Assembly: GCF_947496985.1 (NCBI RefSeq) | Contig: NZ_CANMEZ010000013.1 | Span: 62,001 to 126,000, forward strand | Direction of reading: 5' to 3' | Source: an uncultured Kordia sp. | GTDB taxonomy: Bacteria > Bacteroidota > Bacteroidia > Flavobacteriales > Flavobacteriaceae | Length of the DNA stretch: 64,000 nt | Part shown: piece by piece, positions 56,463-64,000 of the stretch | Numbering within the stretch: position 1 is the first letter of the stretch | Layout: each line of letters starts with the position of its first letter | Program-made: the position numbers and the translations under genes | The notes under the pieces: generated by a model | Seen by the model: only the letters and a program-made list of their open reading frames with translations | Database searches by the model: none | What the model was told of the DNA's origin: nothing

Positions 56463-57026
56463 CTAACTATTAATAAATGTCAAATCGAGATAATATTCTT
56501 TCTTATCCATAGGATTTAAATACAACGTGGTTATTTTTTGCATATAGAAATGCATTCGCACGGAAGTTTCGTCTTTATGAATAATTTCTTCAATGACAAA
56601 CATTCGTTCTTTATAACTTACATTAAATGTAACTTCACAATAGGTATACGTAATTCTTTCTTCATTGTAATGCCCGTTTCCTGAAATTTCATTTATTGCT
56701 GCGGCTCTGTAATCTTGAGTAACAGTATATGTTTCCGTATGTTTTTTTTCTACAATTTTTGCTTCATCCAACACTATATGCACACGATCTGCCGTTTTTA
56801 GAAATTTTTGAAATTCTTTGTTTTTCTGTTTTTCAATTTTATCAACTTCTTTTTCAACCCAAAAAAAGGATAAAGCATATGGAGCCATAATTACGATTCC
56901 TATAGCAATGAAAATCCAATTGATATTGTTACTTATTATTCCTACTAAAACAAACATCATCCCCAAAATGAGAATTCCCAGAAGTATATTTTGACCAATA
57001 CTGGCAAGCTTTTCTTTTATATTCAT
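56463..57026 (-). CDS. Membrane protein with two N-terminal spans
   Basis: Two hydrophobic segments at about residues 12-30 and 34-54, then a 130-residue beta-rich soluble domain (VHIVLDEAKIVEKKHTETYT, YCEVTFNVSYKERMFVIEEI). No family recognised. Its transcription is convergent with the response regulator gene and divergent from the avidin-like gene. Confidence 0.65.
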   Translation of the reverse strand: MNIKEKLASIGQNILLGILILGMMFVLVGIISNNINWIFIAIGIVIMAPYALSFFWVEKEVDKIEKQKNKEFQKFLKTADRVHIVLDEAKIVEKKHTETYTVTQDYRAAAINEISGNGHYNEERITYTYCEVTFNVSYKERMFVIEEIIHKDETSVRMHFYMQKITTLYLNPMDKKEYYLDLTFINS

Positions 57027-57160
57027 AAGTGTACAATGTCGTTTTACCTCTTCATCAGTGAGTCTATATGACGTTATATTACAGGTTTTTTAGAGAAACC
57101 TAAAATACAACAAAATGTTTTTGTAAGAACTACTTTTTGTAGAGATATAAATAGTGTGAA

Positions 57161-57172
57161 CGTATTAATACG
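57161..57172. promoter_or_regulatory. Palindrome CGTATTAATACG, candidate operator, copy 2
   Basis: Identical to the palindrome at 5150-5161, with two more shared bases (TG) after it, and 135 bp upstream of the avidin-like ATG. It is also 135 bp upstream of the divergent membrane protein gene (start 57026), so it could control either. Confidence 0.45.
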
Positions 57173-57306
57173 TGTTGATTTTTAGGTATTTAAAGGCTTT
57201 TGTGTGATAGTTTTACAATGTAATTTTACCATGTAATTACAACATACATTTTTGCAAAGATGTTCAAGTTTAAAACAATTAATTAATCATCTAAAAATTT
57301 AAAATT

Positions 57307-57684
57307 ATGGCATCAGTACCACAATTAGCAACCTACACATCGTCTAACGGTGCGTATCAAATTACAATAACAGCAGCAAATTCTTCAAAAGGAAGCATCA
57401 CAGCAACTTACAACAGTAAATACACTCCAGTAGGATCGTTATCGATAGAAGGTGATATTGGTGGATATTCATGGGTTACAAATGATAGTGGAGATTTAAC
57501 TCCTTTTGCAATAAGTTTTAGTGTAAGTCAGCGCCCAAGTGGCAGACCTTATTACATTATTGAGCGTTGGAGTGGATATTATACTTCTGATAATGTATTG
57601 GTAATGACAGGAATTCAAGGATATGTAAACGGAGATGGAACCGTATCAACAATATGTTTAGGAACTTTTGATTTTACAATCTAG
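57307..57684 (+). CDS. Avidin/streptavidin-like beta-barrel protein
   Basis: 125 residues. The strand order resembles streptavidin: ATYTSSNGAYQITITAANS then KGSITATY recalls its first two strands (GTWYN..., then GALTGTY), ERWSGYY recalls TTWSGQY with the biotin-contacting Trp, and LVMTGIQGYV...ICLGTFDFTI recalls WLLTSGTT...LVGHDTFTK. Other tryptophans of the biotin site are replaced (for example PFAISF where streptavidin has GWTVAW), so biotin binding is doubtful. There is no signal peptide; the start MASVPQLATYT is short. The candidate palindromic operator lies 135 bp upstream. A β-barrel of other lineage cannot be excluded. Confidence 0.5.
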   Translation: MASVPQLATYTSSNGAYQITITAANSSKGSITATYNSKYTPVGSLSIEGDIGGYSWVTNDSGDLTPFAISFSVSQRPSGRPYYIIERWSGYYTSDNVLVMTGIQGYVNGDGTVSTICLGTFDFTI

Positions 57685-57706
57685 TCCTTACTTTTATAAA
57701 AACCTT

Positions 57707-57740
57707 AAAACTACCTTGTTATTATAACAAGGTAGTTTTT
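57707..57740. terminator. Bidirectional terminator between the avidin-like gene and uvrB
   Basis: AAAACTACCTTGTTAT and its complement ATAACAAGGTAGTTTT form a near-uninterrupted 16-bp stem; its right end touches the uvrB stop codon. Confidence 0.9.
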
Positions 57741-59727
57741 ATAATTTTTCCTGTAATAACTTAATTTCATCACGGTATTTAGCAGCGTCCATAAAATTCA
57801 ATTCTTTTGCAGCAGTCTCCATAGATTTACGTTTTTCACGAATCAGTTTTTCAATTTGCGGTTTGGTCATATATTCCAAATCTGGTTCCGCAGCAACTTT
57901 CGCTTTGATTTCATCTTCCCAAGAAAGACTTTCATCTTTACCAAGTGCATTGTTTAATGATTTATTTAAACCTTTTGGTGTAATACCGTGTTTGGTATTA
58001 TATTCAATCTGTTTTTCACGTCTGTATGCTGTTTCATCCATTGTTTTCTGCATACTTTTCGTGATTTTATCCGCATACATAATCGCTTTTCCATTAACAT
58101 TCCTCGCAGCTCTACCAACGGTTTGTGTTAACGATCTCGCTGAGCGTAAAAACCCTTCTTTATCTGCATCTAAAATTGCAACTAATGATACTTCTGGTAA
58201 ATCCAATCCTTCACGAAGTAAGTTGACACCAATTAAAACATCAAATAAACCTTTACGTAAATCCTGCATAATTTGTACACGTTCCAAAGTATCAACATCA
58301 CTGTGAATGTAACGACAACGAATTTGAATTCGTGATAAATATTTAGTCAACTCTTCTGCCATTCGTTTGGTCAAAGTAGTAACTAAAACACGTTCATCTT
58401 TTTCTGTGCGAAGATGAATTTCTTCTACTAAATCATCAATCTGATTTAAACTTGGACGTACTTCTATAATCGGATCTAACAATCCAGTTGGGCGAATTAC
58501 TTGTTCTACATATACGCCATCTGTTTTGTGCAATTCATAATCTGCGGGCGTTGCACTTACATAAATTACTTGATTCTGAATGGCTTCAAATTCTTCAAAC
58601 TTTAGCGGTCTATTATCCATTGCAGCTGGCAAACGGAAACCATATTCTACCAAGTTTTCTTTTCTACTTCTATCACCACCATACATTGCATGTACTTGCG
58701 AAACAGTAACGTGACTTTCATCCACAACCATTAAATAATCATCTGGAAAATAATCTAATAAACAGAAAGGACGTGTTCCAGGTGCACGACCATCTAAGTA
58801 ACGTGAGTAGTTTTCAATTCCTGAACAATACCCTAATTCACGAATCATTTCTAAATCAAAGTTTGTACGTTCTTCCAAACGTTTTGCTTCCAAATGTTTT
58901 CCTATTTCTCTAAAATACTCAACCTGTTTTACCATATCTTCTTGAATTTGATGAATGGCATTTTGTAACACTTCTGGCGAAGTCACAAACATGTTTGCAG
59001 GATAAATAGTGAGTTGTTCGTATTTTTCTAAAACGGTATTCGTAGCAGGATCAAACGATTCTATTTCTTCAATTTCATCGCCAAAAAAGTGAATTCTAAA
59101 TGCAAAATCGGCATATCCTGGATAAATATCTACGACATCTCCTTTTACACGAAACGAACCACGTAAAAAATCTGCAGTTGTACGAGAATATAAACTTTGA
59201 ACCAAACGATGTAATAATTTCGTTCGTGAAATAATTTGATCACGCTCTAGTTTGATCACATTTTTTTGAAATTCTATAGGATTTCCAATACCATACAAAC
59301 ACGAAACCGAAGCAATCACAATGACATCACGACGTCCAGAAAGTAGGGAAGAAGTAGTGCTCAATCGTAATTTTTCAATTTCTTCATTGATCGATAAATC
59401 CTTTTCTATATACGTTCCAGAAGTAGGAATGTAAGCTTCCGGTTGGTAATAATCATAATATGAAACAAAGTATTCCACCGCATTTTCAGGGAAAAACTGC
59501 TTGAATTCTGAGTACAATTGTGCAGCCAAAGTTTTGTTGTGAGCTAAAATTAGTGTTGGTTTTTCAACCTTTTCAATCACATTGGCAACGGTAAACGTTT
59601 TTCCCGAACCTGTCACACCTAACAAGGTTTGATAGCGTTCGTCTGCTTCAATTCCTGAAACTAATTCTTTAATCGCTTGTGGCTGATCTCCCGTAGGAGA
59701 AAAATCAGATACTATTTTTAATTTCAT
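57739..59727 (-). CDS. uvrB: Excinuclease ABC subunit B
   Basis: Helicase-like subunit of nucleotide excision repair. Walker A GVTGSGKT (residues 38-45), the beta-hairpin YYDYYQPEAYIP that pries open DNA, DESHV (Walker B) and motif VI-like QTVGRAARN. The C-terminal UVR motif that contacts UvrC is present (EKLIREKRKSMETAAKELNF). 662 residues. The likely promoter lies beyond a repeat-like element in the leader. Confidence 0.96.
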   Translation of the reverse strand: MKLKIVSDFSPTGDQPQAIKELVSGIEADERYQTLLGVTGSGKTFTVANVIEKVEKPTLILAHNKTLAAQLYSEFKQFFPENAVEYFVSYYDYYQPEAYIPTSGTYIEKDLSINEEIEKLRLSTTSSLLSGRRDVIVIASVSCLYGIGNPIEFQKNVIKLERDQIISRTKLLHRLVQSLYSRTTADFLRGSFRVKGDVVDIYPGYADFAFRIHFFGDEIEEIESFDPATNTVLEKYEQLTIYPANMFVTSPEVLQNAIHQIQEDMVKQVEYFREIGKHLEAKRLEERTNFDLEMIRELGYCSGIENYSRYLDGRAPGTRPFCLLDYFPDDYLMVVDESHVTVSQVHAMYGGDRSRKENLVEYGFRLPAAMDNRPLKFEEFEAIQNQVIYVSATPADYELHKTDGVYVEQVIRPTGLLDPIIEVRPSLNQIDDLVEEIHLRTEKDERVLVTTLTKRMAEELTKYLSRIQIRCRYIHSDVDTLERVQIMQDLRKGLFDVLIGVNLLREGLDLPEVSLVAILDADKEGFLRSARSLTQTVGRAARNVNGKAIMYADKITKSMQKTMDETAYRREKQIEYNTKHGITPKGLNKSLNNALGKDESLSWEDEIKAKVAAEPDLEYMTKPQIEKLIREKRKSMETAAKELNFMDAAKYRDEIKLLQEKL

Positions 59728-59734
59728 AAATATA

Positions 59735-59822
59735 TTTTCTTTGTTGGGCGTTCCCTTTGGTCAGGCTTTCGGCAGTCGCTCTCTACGAGGAGCTCCAACA
59801 ATGCCTCAATCCTTAACGCATC
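59735..59822 (-). repeat. Dispersed-repeat-like element in the uvrB leader
   Basis: Read on the minus strand: TGCGTTAAGGATTGAGGCAT, then GGAGCTCC, GAGCGACTGCCGAAAGCC, GACC and GGGAACGCCC. The ordered parts (GCGTTA.GGATTG, GAGCTCC, GCGA.T.CCGAAAGCC.GACC, .G.AACGCCC) match a common intergenic repeat text in flavobacteria, as I remember it. It has no open frame and is more GC-rich than its surroundings. Confidence 0.5.
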
Positions 59823-59828
59823 ATCTTG

Positions 59829-59836
59829 CAAAAATA
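59829..59836 (-). promoter_or_regulatory. Possible -7 box of uvrB (TATTTTTG)
   Basis: The minus strand reads TATTTTTG at 59836-59829, 102 bp upstream of the uvrB ATG. If used, the repeat element lies in the transcribed leader. No -33 TTG was found at the proper distance. Confidence 0.35.
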
Positions 59837-59881
59837 ATGAAAAGGTGTGAAGTAAAATTCTTTTGAGAAACTATTCCGTAA

Positions 59882-60439
59882 TTACTTTTCAGTTAACTCA
59901 TAAATACTTAGTTCATAATTATCACCATTTACAGCATAATTTTTAAATAATAGATACAATTCATCTGTACCATTCTTATTCAAGTCAATAGTGCTGTAAC
60001 TCACGTTTGTTGGATTGTCAAATAGTAATGTGTCTTCGTGAAAAATTGTTTCATCCTCTCGAAAGCTTAGAATAAGTGCTGGTCTTTCAAAAGTTTGAGG
60101 ATATGAAATAAGCAACTTTATTTTTCTATTTGAAAAAGCATGCTCAAAATAATTTGGTAAGGAATCGAGTTTATTTAAAATAAGCTCTTTGTTATTGATA
60201 ATACCATGTTGTGTGAGTTTGTCGTAAAAACTGCCTTTTTTTGATTTGTATTCATAATTCTGAACAGGATTACGGTTCATGAACTTATCCAACTCTTTAC
60301 CCGCCAAAGTGTCGCTTCCAAAATAATTTCTTCGAAATGAATAGGTGTCTAGTTGTATTAAGTCATAGTTTTTTTTCCTTTCTGATTGACAACTACACAG
60401 AATGATAAGTATTAAAATGTTTAGTAAATATATCCTCAT
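59882..60439 (-). CDS. Lipoprotein of unknown function
   Basis: Signal ends at ILCSC (Cys17). The 168-residue mature part contains FRRNYFGSDTLAGKELDKFM and, near the end, a run of short strands (LILSFREDETIFHEDTLLFD; STIDLNKNGTDELYLLFKNY). The latter resembles an FG-GAP/integrin-like or EF-hand-like D-x-N-x-x-G-x-D-E-(L/Y) loop that often binds calcium. Family not recognised. Confidence 0.65.
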   Translation of the reverse strand: MRIYLLNILILIILCSCQSERKKNYDLIQLDTYSFRRNYFGSDTLAGKELDKFMNRNPVQNYEYKSKKGSFYDKLTQHGIINNKELILNKLDSLPNYFEHAFSNRKIKLLISYPQTFERPALILSFREDETIFHEDTLLFDNPTNVSYSTIDLNKNGTDELYLLFKNYAVNGDNYELSIYELTEK

Positions 60440-60488
60440 TATTAAAACGAACCTGGAGTTAATTCGAATATACTTCTTTTTAGAGTAT

Positions 60489-60520
60489 AAAAAAAGACAA
60501 CCTCAATTGGTTGTCTTTTT
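60489..60520 (-). terminator. Terminator of the TonB-type receptor gene
   Basis: AAAAAGACAACC-TCAATT-GGTTGTCTTTTT; on the minus strand 41 bp after the stop. Confidence 0.88.
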
Positions 60521-60560
60521 CAAGTTAGTATAGTGAACTAAAAGTGGAATTATATTGTAT

Positions 60561-62939
60561 TTAGAAATGTTTTTGACCAGAAAATTCCATAGCTTCTCCT
60601 TTGCCAAAACCAAAACTAATTCCAATCGTTACAAAACGACCGCTTTGACTATCTGATGTTCTTAGGAAGTTAACTTGATTCGTTACTGATTGACGACGAC
60701 GAGAAGCAAATACATCTCTGACGCTTAGGTTTACATTTAAACGTCCTTTCATCATTTTTTTACGAACTCCAAGATTCATAAATAAGTTGTCAGCAACTTC
60801 TCCTTGGACTGTTTTAAATTTTGAACGATAGTTTCCTGTAGTCTCTAATGTAAAATCTAATGGTAACTTGAATTTTCCTGTCAGTCGCGAACTCCATTGA
60901 TTTCCATTAAAATCAAAGATTAAATCTTCAAATTGACCTTTTCGAACAAAAGTGTTGTAATTGAAATCTGTTGTAAATGTTACCCAATTTGTCGCATTAT
61001 ATTTTGCATTAAGCTCAATACCAGTTACGTTATTAGTTCCTATATTACTTGGTTGTGAGGTTGTAACATTATTTTCAAAAGTAGAAATGTCTTCAATAAC
61101 ATCTTTGGTTGCTCTGTGATAAACTCCAACGTTAAGAGATCCTTGATTGAACTTAAGAATACTGGTAATTTCAAAAGAATCTGTGAATTCAGGATTTAGG
61201 TTAGGGTTTCCCGTAGAAATATTAAAGTTGTCACGGAATGAGAAAAAAGGATTCAAATCCCATAAACGTGGTCTGTAAATACGTTTGGAATATCCAGCTT
61301 GTAAAGAAAGATCATTCGTAATTTTATACGAAGTATGTATGCTAGGAAATAGGTTCGTATACTTTTGAGTATTGCGCTCATTTGTATTTATAAGTTTGGT
61401 TTCTAAATTGGTATTCTCTAAACGTAATCCTCCTTTGATTCCCCATTTTTCAGCTTCGTACGCAAACGTTGAATAGATGCCAAGTACATTTTGATTGTAA
61501 TCAAAAATATTACTAAAACTCGTATTGTTTACCCAAGCATTATTGATAAAGTCTCTAACTTGATAATCATTGCTCACATCATCAATCACATATTGTGTAC
61601 CTATTTCTATAGTATATTTTTCAGCAAACGGATGCGTATAATCCAATTTAAAAGTATATTCATTTTGGGCAAAACTTGTAAGCGCTTCTTGTAAAGCATC
61701 TGGAATGTTTCCGACGGTGGTTGTATTATTGAAATTAGATGTTTTGTCTTTACTAAATGAGGTTCCCAAAGCACTGAAAAGTAAACTATGCTCCTTATGA
61801 TCTTTAAAGTCCTTTTTATATTGCAATTCATATTGCCACTTTGGGTTGCTAGCTGTAGTAAGTTCACGACGATTCCATGCATCAGTAGTTGTTGCCGTAT
61901 TGTCAATAAATTGATATACTTGATTTGAATTTTCTTTTTCATCTTCAAAAGCATAGTGCCCAGAAAGTGTGATTACATTTAAGTCATTAATATGATAATC
62001 AGTACCTAAAATAATATTGAAGAATTTTTCGTTTTTATCACTTTCTCCAATTGTACTCAAAGTAGTTTCGGTAGCTCTGTTTAGACTCGTAGATTCACTT
62101 TCCCTTGGAAATGTACGTCTTCCATATCCTAATTGGCTAAATAGGTTAAACTTTTCCGTACGGCGGTTTAAACTTACCCCAATACTATGATTGTTTGGGA
62201 TTCCTGTATTGAGTGTTACCGAACCGTTTAACCCTTTCTTTTCATTCTTTTTTAAAATTATGTTGATAATCCCTGAGGTTCCTTCGGCATCATATTTAGC
62301 AGATGGGTTTGTTATCACTTCTATACTATCAATCATATCGGCAGTAATACTTCCTAAAGCATTTCCTTCTTCACTTGCGAGTACAGATGGTTTTCCGTTG
62401 ATCAGTATTTGTACACCCGAATTTCCACGCAAACTAATTTGCCCTTCAATATTTACATTTACAGAAGGAACATTGTTTAAAATTTCTAAAGCACTTGCTC
62501 CAGTACTACTAAGGTCTGAACCTACATTAAATACACGTTTGTCGAGTTTGAAAACTGTTTGCGATTTTTCAGCTCTAACAACGACTTGATCCAATTGCGA
62601 TTGATCTTCGGATAGTATAATTTTTCCTAATTCAATGCGATTGTTTTTTATAGGAAAGTTTTGGATTTTTTTATTCTTGAAACCAATAAAACTTACTTCA
62701 ATATAAAAATTAGAAGCAGTTGTTGTAATGCTGAATTCACCATTTTCATTTGTTGTAACTCCTGTAATGCCTTTTTGCGTATTATTATCGGCAATAATTA
62801 CAGTAGCAAATTCTATGGGAACGTTGTTGCTTTCAATAACTATTCCTGTTATTGTTATTTCAGTGTTTTGTTGTGCATTTACAGAAAATTGACCAATGCT
62901 ACATACGGTAATTAAAAATAAAAACAATTTAGTTTTCAT
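60561..62939 (-). CDS. TonB-dependent-receptor-like outer-membrane protein
   Basis: Start at 62939 gives MKTKLFLFLITVCSIGQFSV-NAQ as signal peptide; an upstream in-frame ATG is discarded. Residues 25-115 form a carboxypeptidase-regulatory-like domain (ITGIVIESNNVPIEFATVII, GEFSIT), followed by a plug domain (GASALEILNNVPSVNVN, LRGNSGVQILINGKP, SIEVITNPSAKYDAEGTSGI) and a large outer-membrane barrel. It fits the outer_membrane_beta-barrel (OMP_b-brl_3) group of Bacteroidota receptors. The lack of a SusD partner or other genes nearby leaves the substrate open. 792 residues. Confidence 0.9.
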   Translation of the reverse strand: MKTKLFLFLITVCSIGQFSVNAQQNTEITITGIVIESNNVPIEFATVIIADNNTQKGITGVTTNENGEFSITTTASNFYIEVSFIGFKNKKIQNFPIKNNRIELGKIILSEDQSQLDQVVVRAEKSQTVFKLDKRVFNVGSDLSSTGASALEILNNVPSVNVNIEGQISLRGNSGVQILINGKPSVLASEEGNALGSITADMIDSIEVITNPSAKYDAEGTSGIINIILKKNEKKGLNGSVTLNTGIPNNHSIGVSLNRRTEKFNLFSQLGYGRRTFPRESESTSLNRATETTLSTIGESDKNEKFFNIILGTDYHINDLNVITLSGHYAFEDEKENSNQVYQFIDNTATTTDAWNRRELTTASNPKWQYELQYKKDFKDHKEHSLLFSALGTSFSKDKTSNFNNTTTVGNIPDALQEALTSFAQNEYTFKLDYTHPFAEKYTIEIGTQYVIDDVSNDYQVRDFINNAWVNNTSFSNIFDYNQNVLGIYSTFAYEAEKWGIKGGLRLENTNLETKLINTNERNTQKYTNLFPSIHTSYKITNDLSLQAGYSKRIYRPRLWDLNPFFSFRDNFNISTGNPNLNPEFTDSFEITSILKFNQGSLNVGVYHRATKDVIEDISTFENNVTTSQPSNIGTNNVTGIELNAKYNATNWVTFTTDFNYNTFVRKGQFEDLIFDFNGNQWSSRLTGKFKLPLDFTLETTGNYRSKFKTVQGEVADNLFMNLGVRKKMMKGRLNVNLSVRDVFASRRRQSVTNQVNFLRTSDSQSGRFVTIGISFGFGKGEAMEFSGQKHF

Positions 62940-62966
62940 AGGTGTGATGATTATATTGAATGGCAA

Positions 62967-63223
62967 ATATCAAAAGAGTGATTCCTTATTAAAAAAGTTT
63001 CCTGTGAACAGCAATAAGATTCCTGTAAACAACATTCGTGTTTTCAACATAAAATACAGGTTGTTTGCAGTAGTATTTCTGTTGTTTACAATTACTATGT
63101 AAGAAAATGATTTGTAATCACTTATTTTTGAAGTATGAAACATCCATATCTAAAGTTTGGATATACAATGAAATGATTATATGGATGTTCCATCTGACAG
63201 ATTTTAACAATAAATATGAACAG
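62967..63223. promoter_or_regulatory. Divergent region between the receptor gene and the kinase
   Basis: It contains an inverted repeat, AACATCCATAT (63139-63149) and ATATGGATGTT (63179-63189), just before the kinase start. TTATTAAAAAAGTTTCCTGTGA and GCAATAAGATTCCTGTAAA show repeated TTCCTGT words (63000 and 63022). No clear promoter box. An apparent small ORF across it has no support. Confidence 0.35.
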
Positions 63224-64000
63224 ATGAAACGTTTGCTTACATACATACGAACAAGAGAATGGTTAGCGCAAGGACTTTTTTTAATTGTTTTGTTTTTTTT
63301 ATATTCTTTTGATAAACATAGTCCAATAATAGAGTTGCATAAGTTTTTTTTCTTTTTGCATTATATGTCTTTGGCATTTTTTATTGGTTATGTATTACTA
63401 CCGTTATTTTTCTACACTAAAAAATTTGCACAGTTTTTTAGTGCCTTACTATTTGTATTTGCTTATGCGTATGTAACGGAAGAACTTGTTTTAGAAAAGA
63501 TTTTTTTTGACGACGATAGAGCTCGATATGTATCGAATGTATTTTATACCTTATTAGAAATTGTACCATTAGTAATGACGATGGTGAGCTTTAAGTTTGC
63601 TTGGGATGTTAGTAAAAAGCAGAGTGAAGTAGAAGAGTTGAAATTAGCTATGCAAGAAAGTGAATTACGTTTTTTAAAGTCACAAATTAATCCTCATTTC
63701 CTATTCAATAATTTGAATAACTTGTATTCGTATGCTTTAGAGAATTCTCCCAAAACACCTTCTATTATATTAGAGTTATCTTCTGTATTGCGATATATGC
63801 TGTATGATTGTAAAGAAGATTATGTGTCACTTACTAAAGAAATTGAGCATTTAAAACATTTTACGGGATTGAATGAGTTGCAAATAGAAAATAGAGGAAT
63901 TGCTACTTTTAAAGTTAAAAATATTAGTGAAAACTATGTGATAGCTCCTTTGATATTAATTGTGTTTCTTGAGAATGCCTTTAAACATAGTGCGGCAAGT
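63224..64000 (+). CDS. LytS-type sensor histidine kinase, C-terminus outside window
   Basis: ATG at 63224, 259 codons open to the edge. The first about 130 residues contain four hydrophobic spans (GLFLIVLFFLYSFD; MSLAFFIGYVLLPLFFYTK; FSALLFVFAYAYV; FYTLLEIVPLVMTMVSF). The kinase domain follows, with INPHFLFNNLNNLYSYALEN (His autophosphorylation), LRYMLYDCKEDYVSLTKEIE and the first part of the ATP lid (LILIVFLENAFKHSA). It is the short membrane-embedded type and probably has its LytTR regulator just beyond the window. Confidence 0.88.
   Translation, partial: MKRLLTYIRTREWLAQGLFLIVLFFLYSFDKHSPIIELHKFFFFLHYMSLAFFIGYVLLPLFFYTKKFAQFFSALLFVFAYAYVTEELVLEKIFFDDDRARYVSNVFYTLLEIVPLVMTMVSFKFAWDVSKKQSEVEELKLAMQESELRFLKSQINPHFLFNNLNNLYSYALENSPKTPSIILELSSVLRYMLYDCKEDYVSLTKEIEHLKHFTGLNELQIENRGIATFKVKNISENYVIAPLILIVFLENAFKHSAAS

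Noticed and set aside
62896-63102. 68-residue plus-strand frame
   Set aside because: It overlaps the start of the receptor gene and shows no family signal or start context.

Overview
The window is AT-rich chromosomal DNA from a member of the Bacteroidota, almost certainly the family Flavobacteriaceae. The reasons are bacillithiol synthesis (BshC), type IX secretion C-terminal sorting domains on two secreted proteins, TonB-dependent receptor architecture, LytS/LytTR two-component proteins, absence of clear Shine-Dalgarno sites, and many promoters of the Bacteroidota form (TTG, 16-21 bp, TAnnTTTG). Several orphan GG-leader lanthipeptide-type precursors resemble the sets known in Kordia-like marine flavobacteria; the genus cannot be proved from the sequence. 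No rRNA, tRNA, CRISPR array, insertion sequence or prophage was recognised.

Layout. 1-5030 (minus): a tightly coupled three-gene operon, with a protein resembling the clostridial P-47/TULIP toxin-cluster family, a 902-residue protein with hydrophobic helices and a multi-pass membrane protein. 5198-12144: a lipoprotein serine hydrolase, rimO, a secreted M14 peptidase and bshC. 12145-13000: a gene-poor stretch with decayed small ORFs. 13012-17713: guaA and a probable operon with a LysM lipoprotein, OsmC, DUF922 and DUF3820 proteins. 17810-19797: a lanthipeptide-type precursor, then an unusual amidase/lipoprotein/small-protein trio. 19955-23610: pyrG and yidC. 23611-31526: a GH3 hydrolase, mnmA, a T9SS-secreted subtilase, a nitronate monooxygenase-like enzyme, a DUF2314 protein and a VOC protein. 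31701-36646: another precursor, a DUF6090 relic, a four-gene cell-wall operon and lysA. 36868-37719: three tandem precursors, the middle one dead. 37920-46720: sucC, GH25 lysozyme, Hsp20, a methyltransferase, a radical-SAM SPL-type protein, PhnA-like, SDR, DUF1456 and a cold-shock protein. 46816-49113: an ABC transporter pair and a lipoprotein. 49385-56428: a T9SS surface protein, lgt, a MopE-like calcium-binding-type lipoprotein, and a propeller histidine kinase with its LytTR regulator. 56463-64000: a membrane protein, an avidin-like beta-barrel protein, uvrB, a lipoprotein, a TonB-type outer-membrane protein and the start of a second LytS-type kinase.

How it hangs together. Most of the window is core metabolism and translation maintenance (rimO, bshC, guaA, pyrG, mnmA, lysA, sucC, uvrB, lgt, yidC) separated by accessory genes. 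The accessory genes cluster into three themes: peptidoglycan/cell-wall enzymes (amidase, GH3, two M23, GH25, beta-lactamase-fold proteins, LysM), secreted or surface proteins, and possible antagonism factors (P-47-like operon, avidin-like protein, lanthipeptide-type precursors). A 12-bp perfect palindrome, with two further matching bases, occurs upstream of both the P-47-like operon and the avidin-like gene, which hints that these two are co-regulated.
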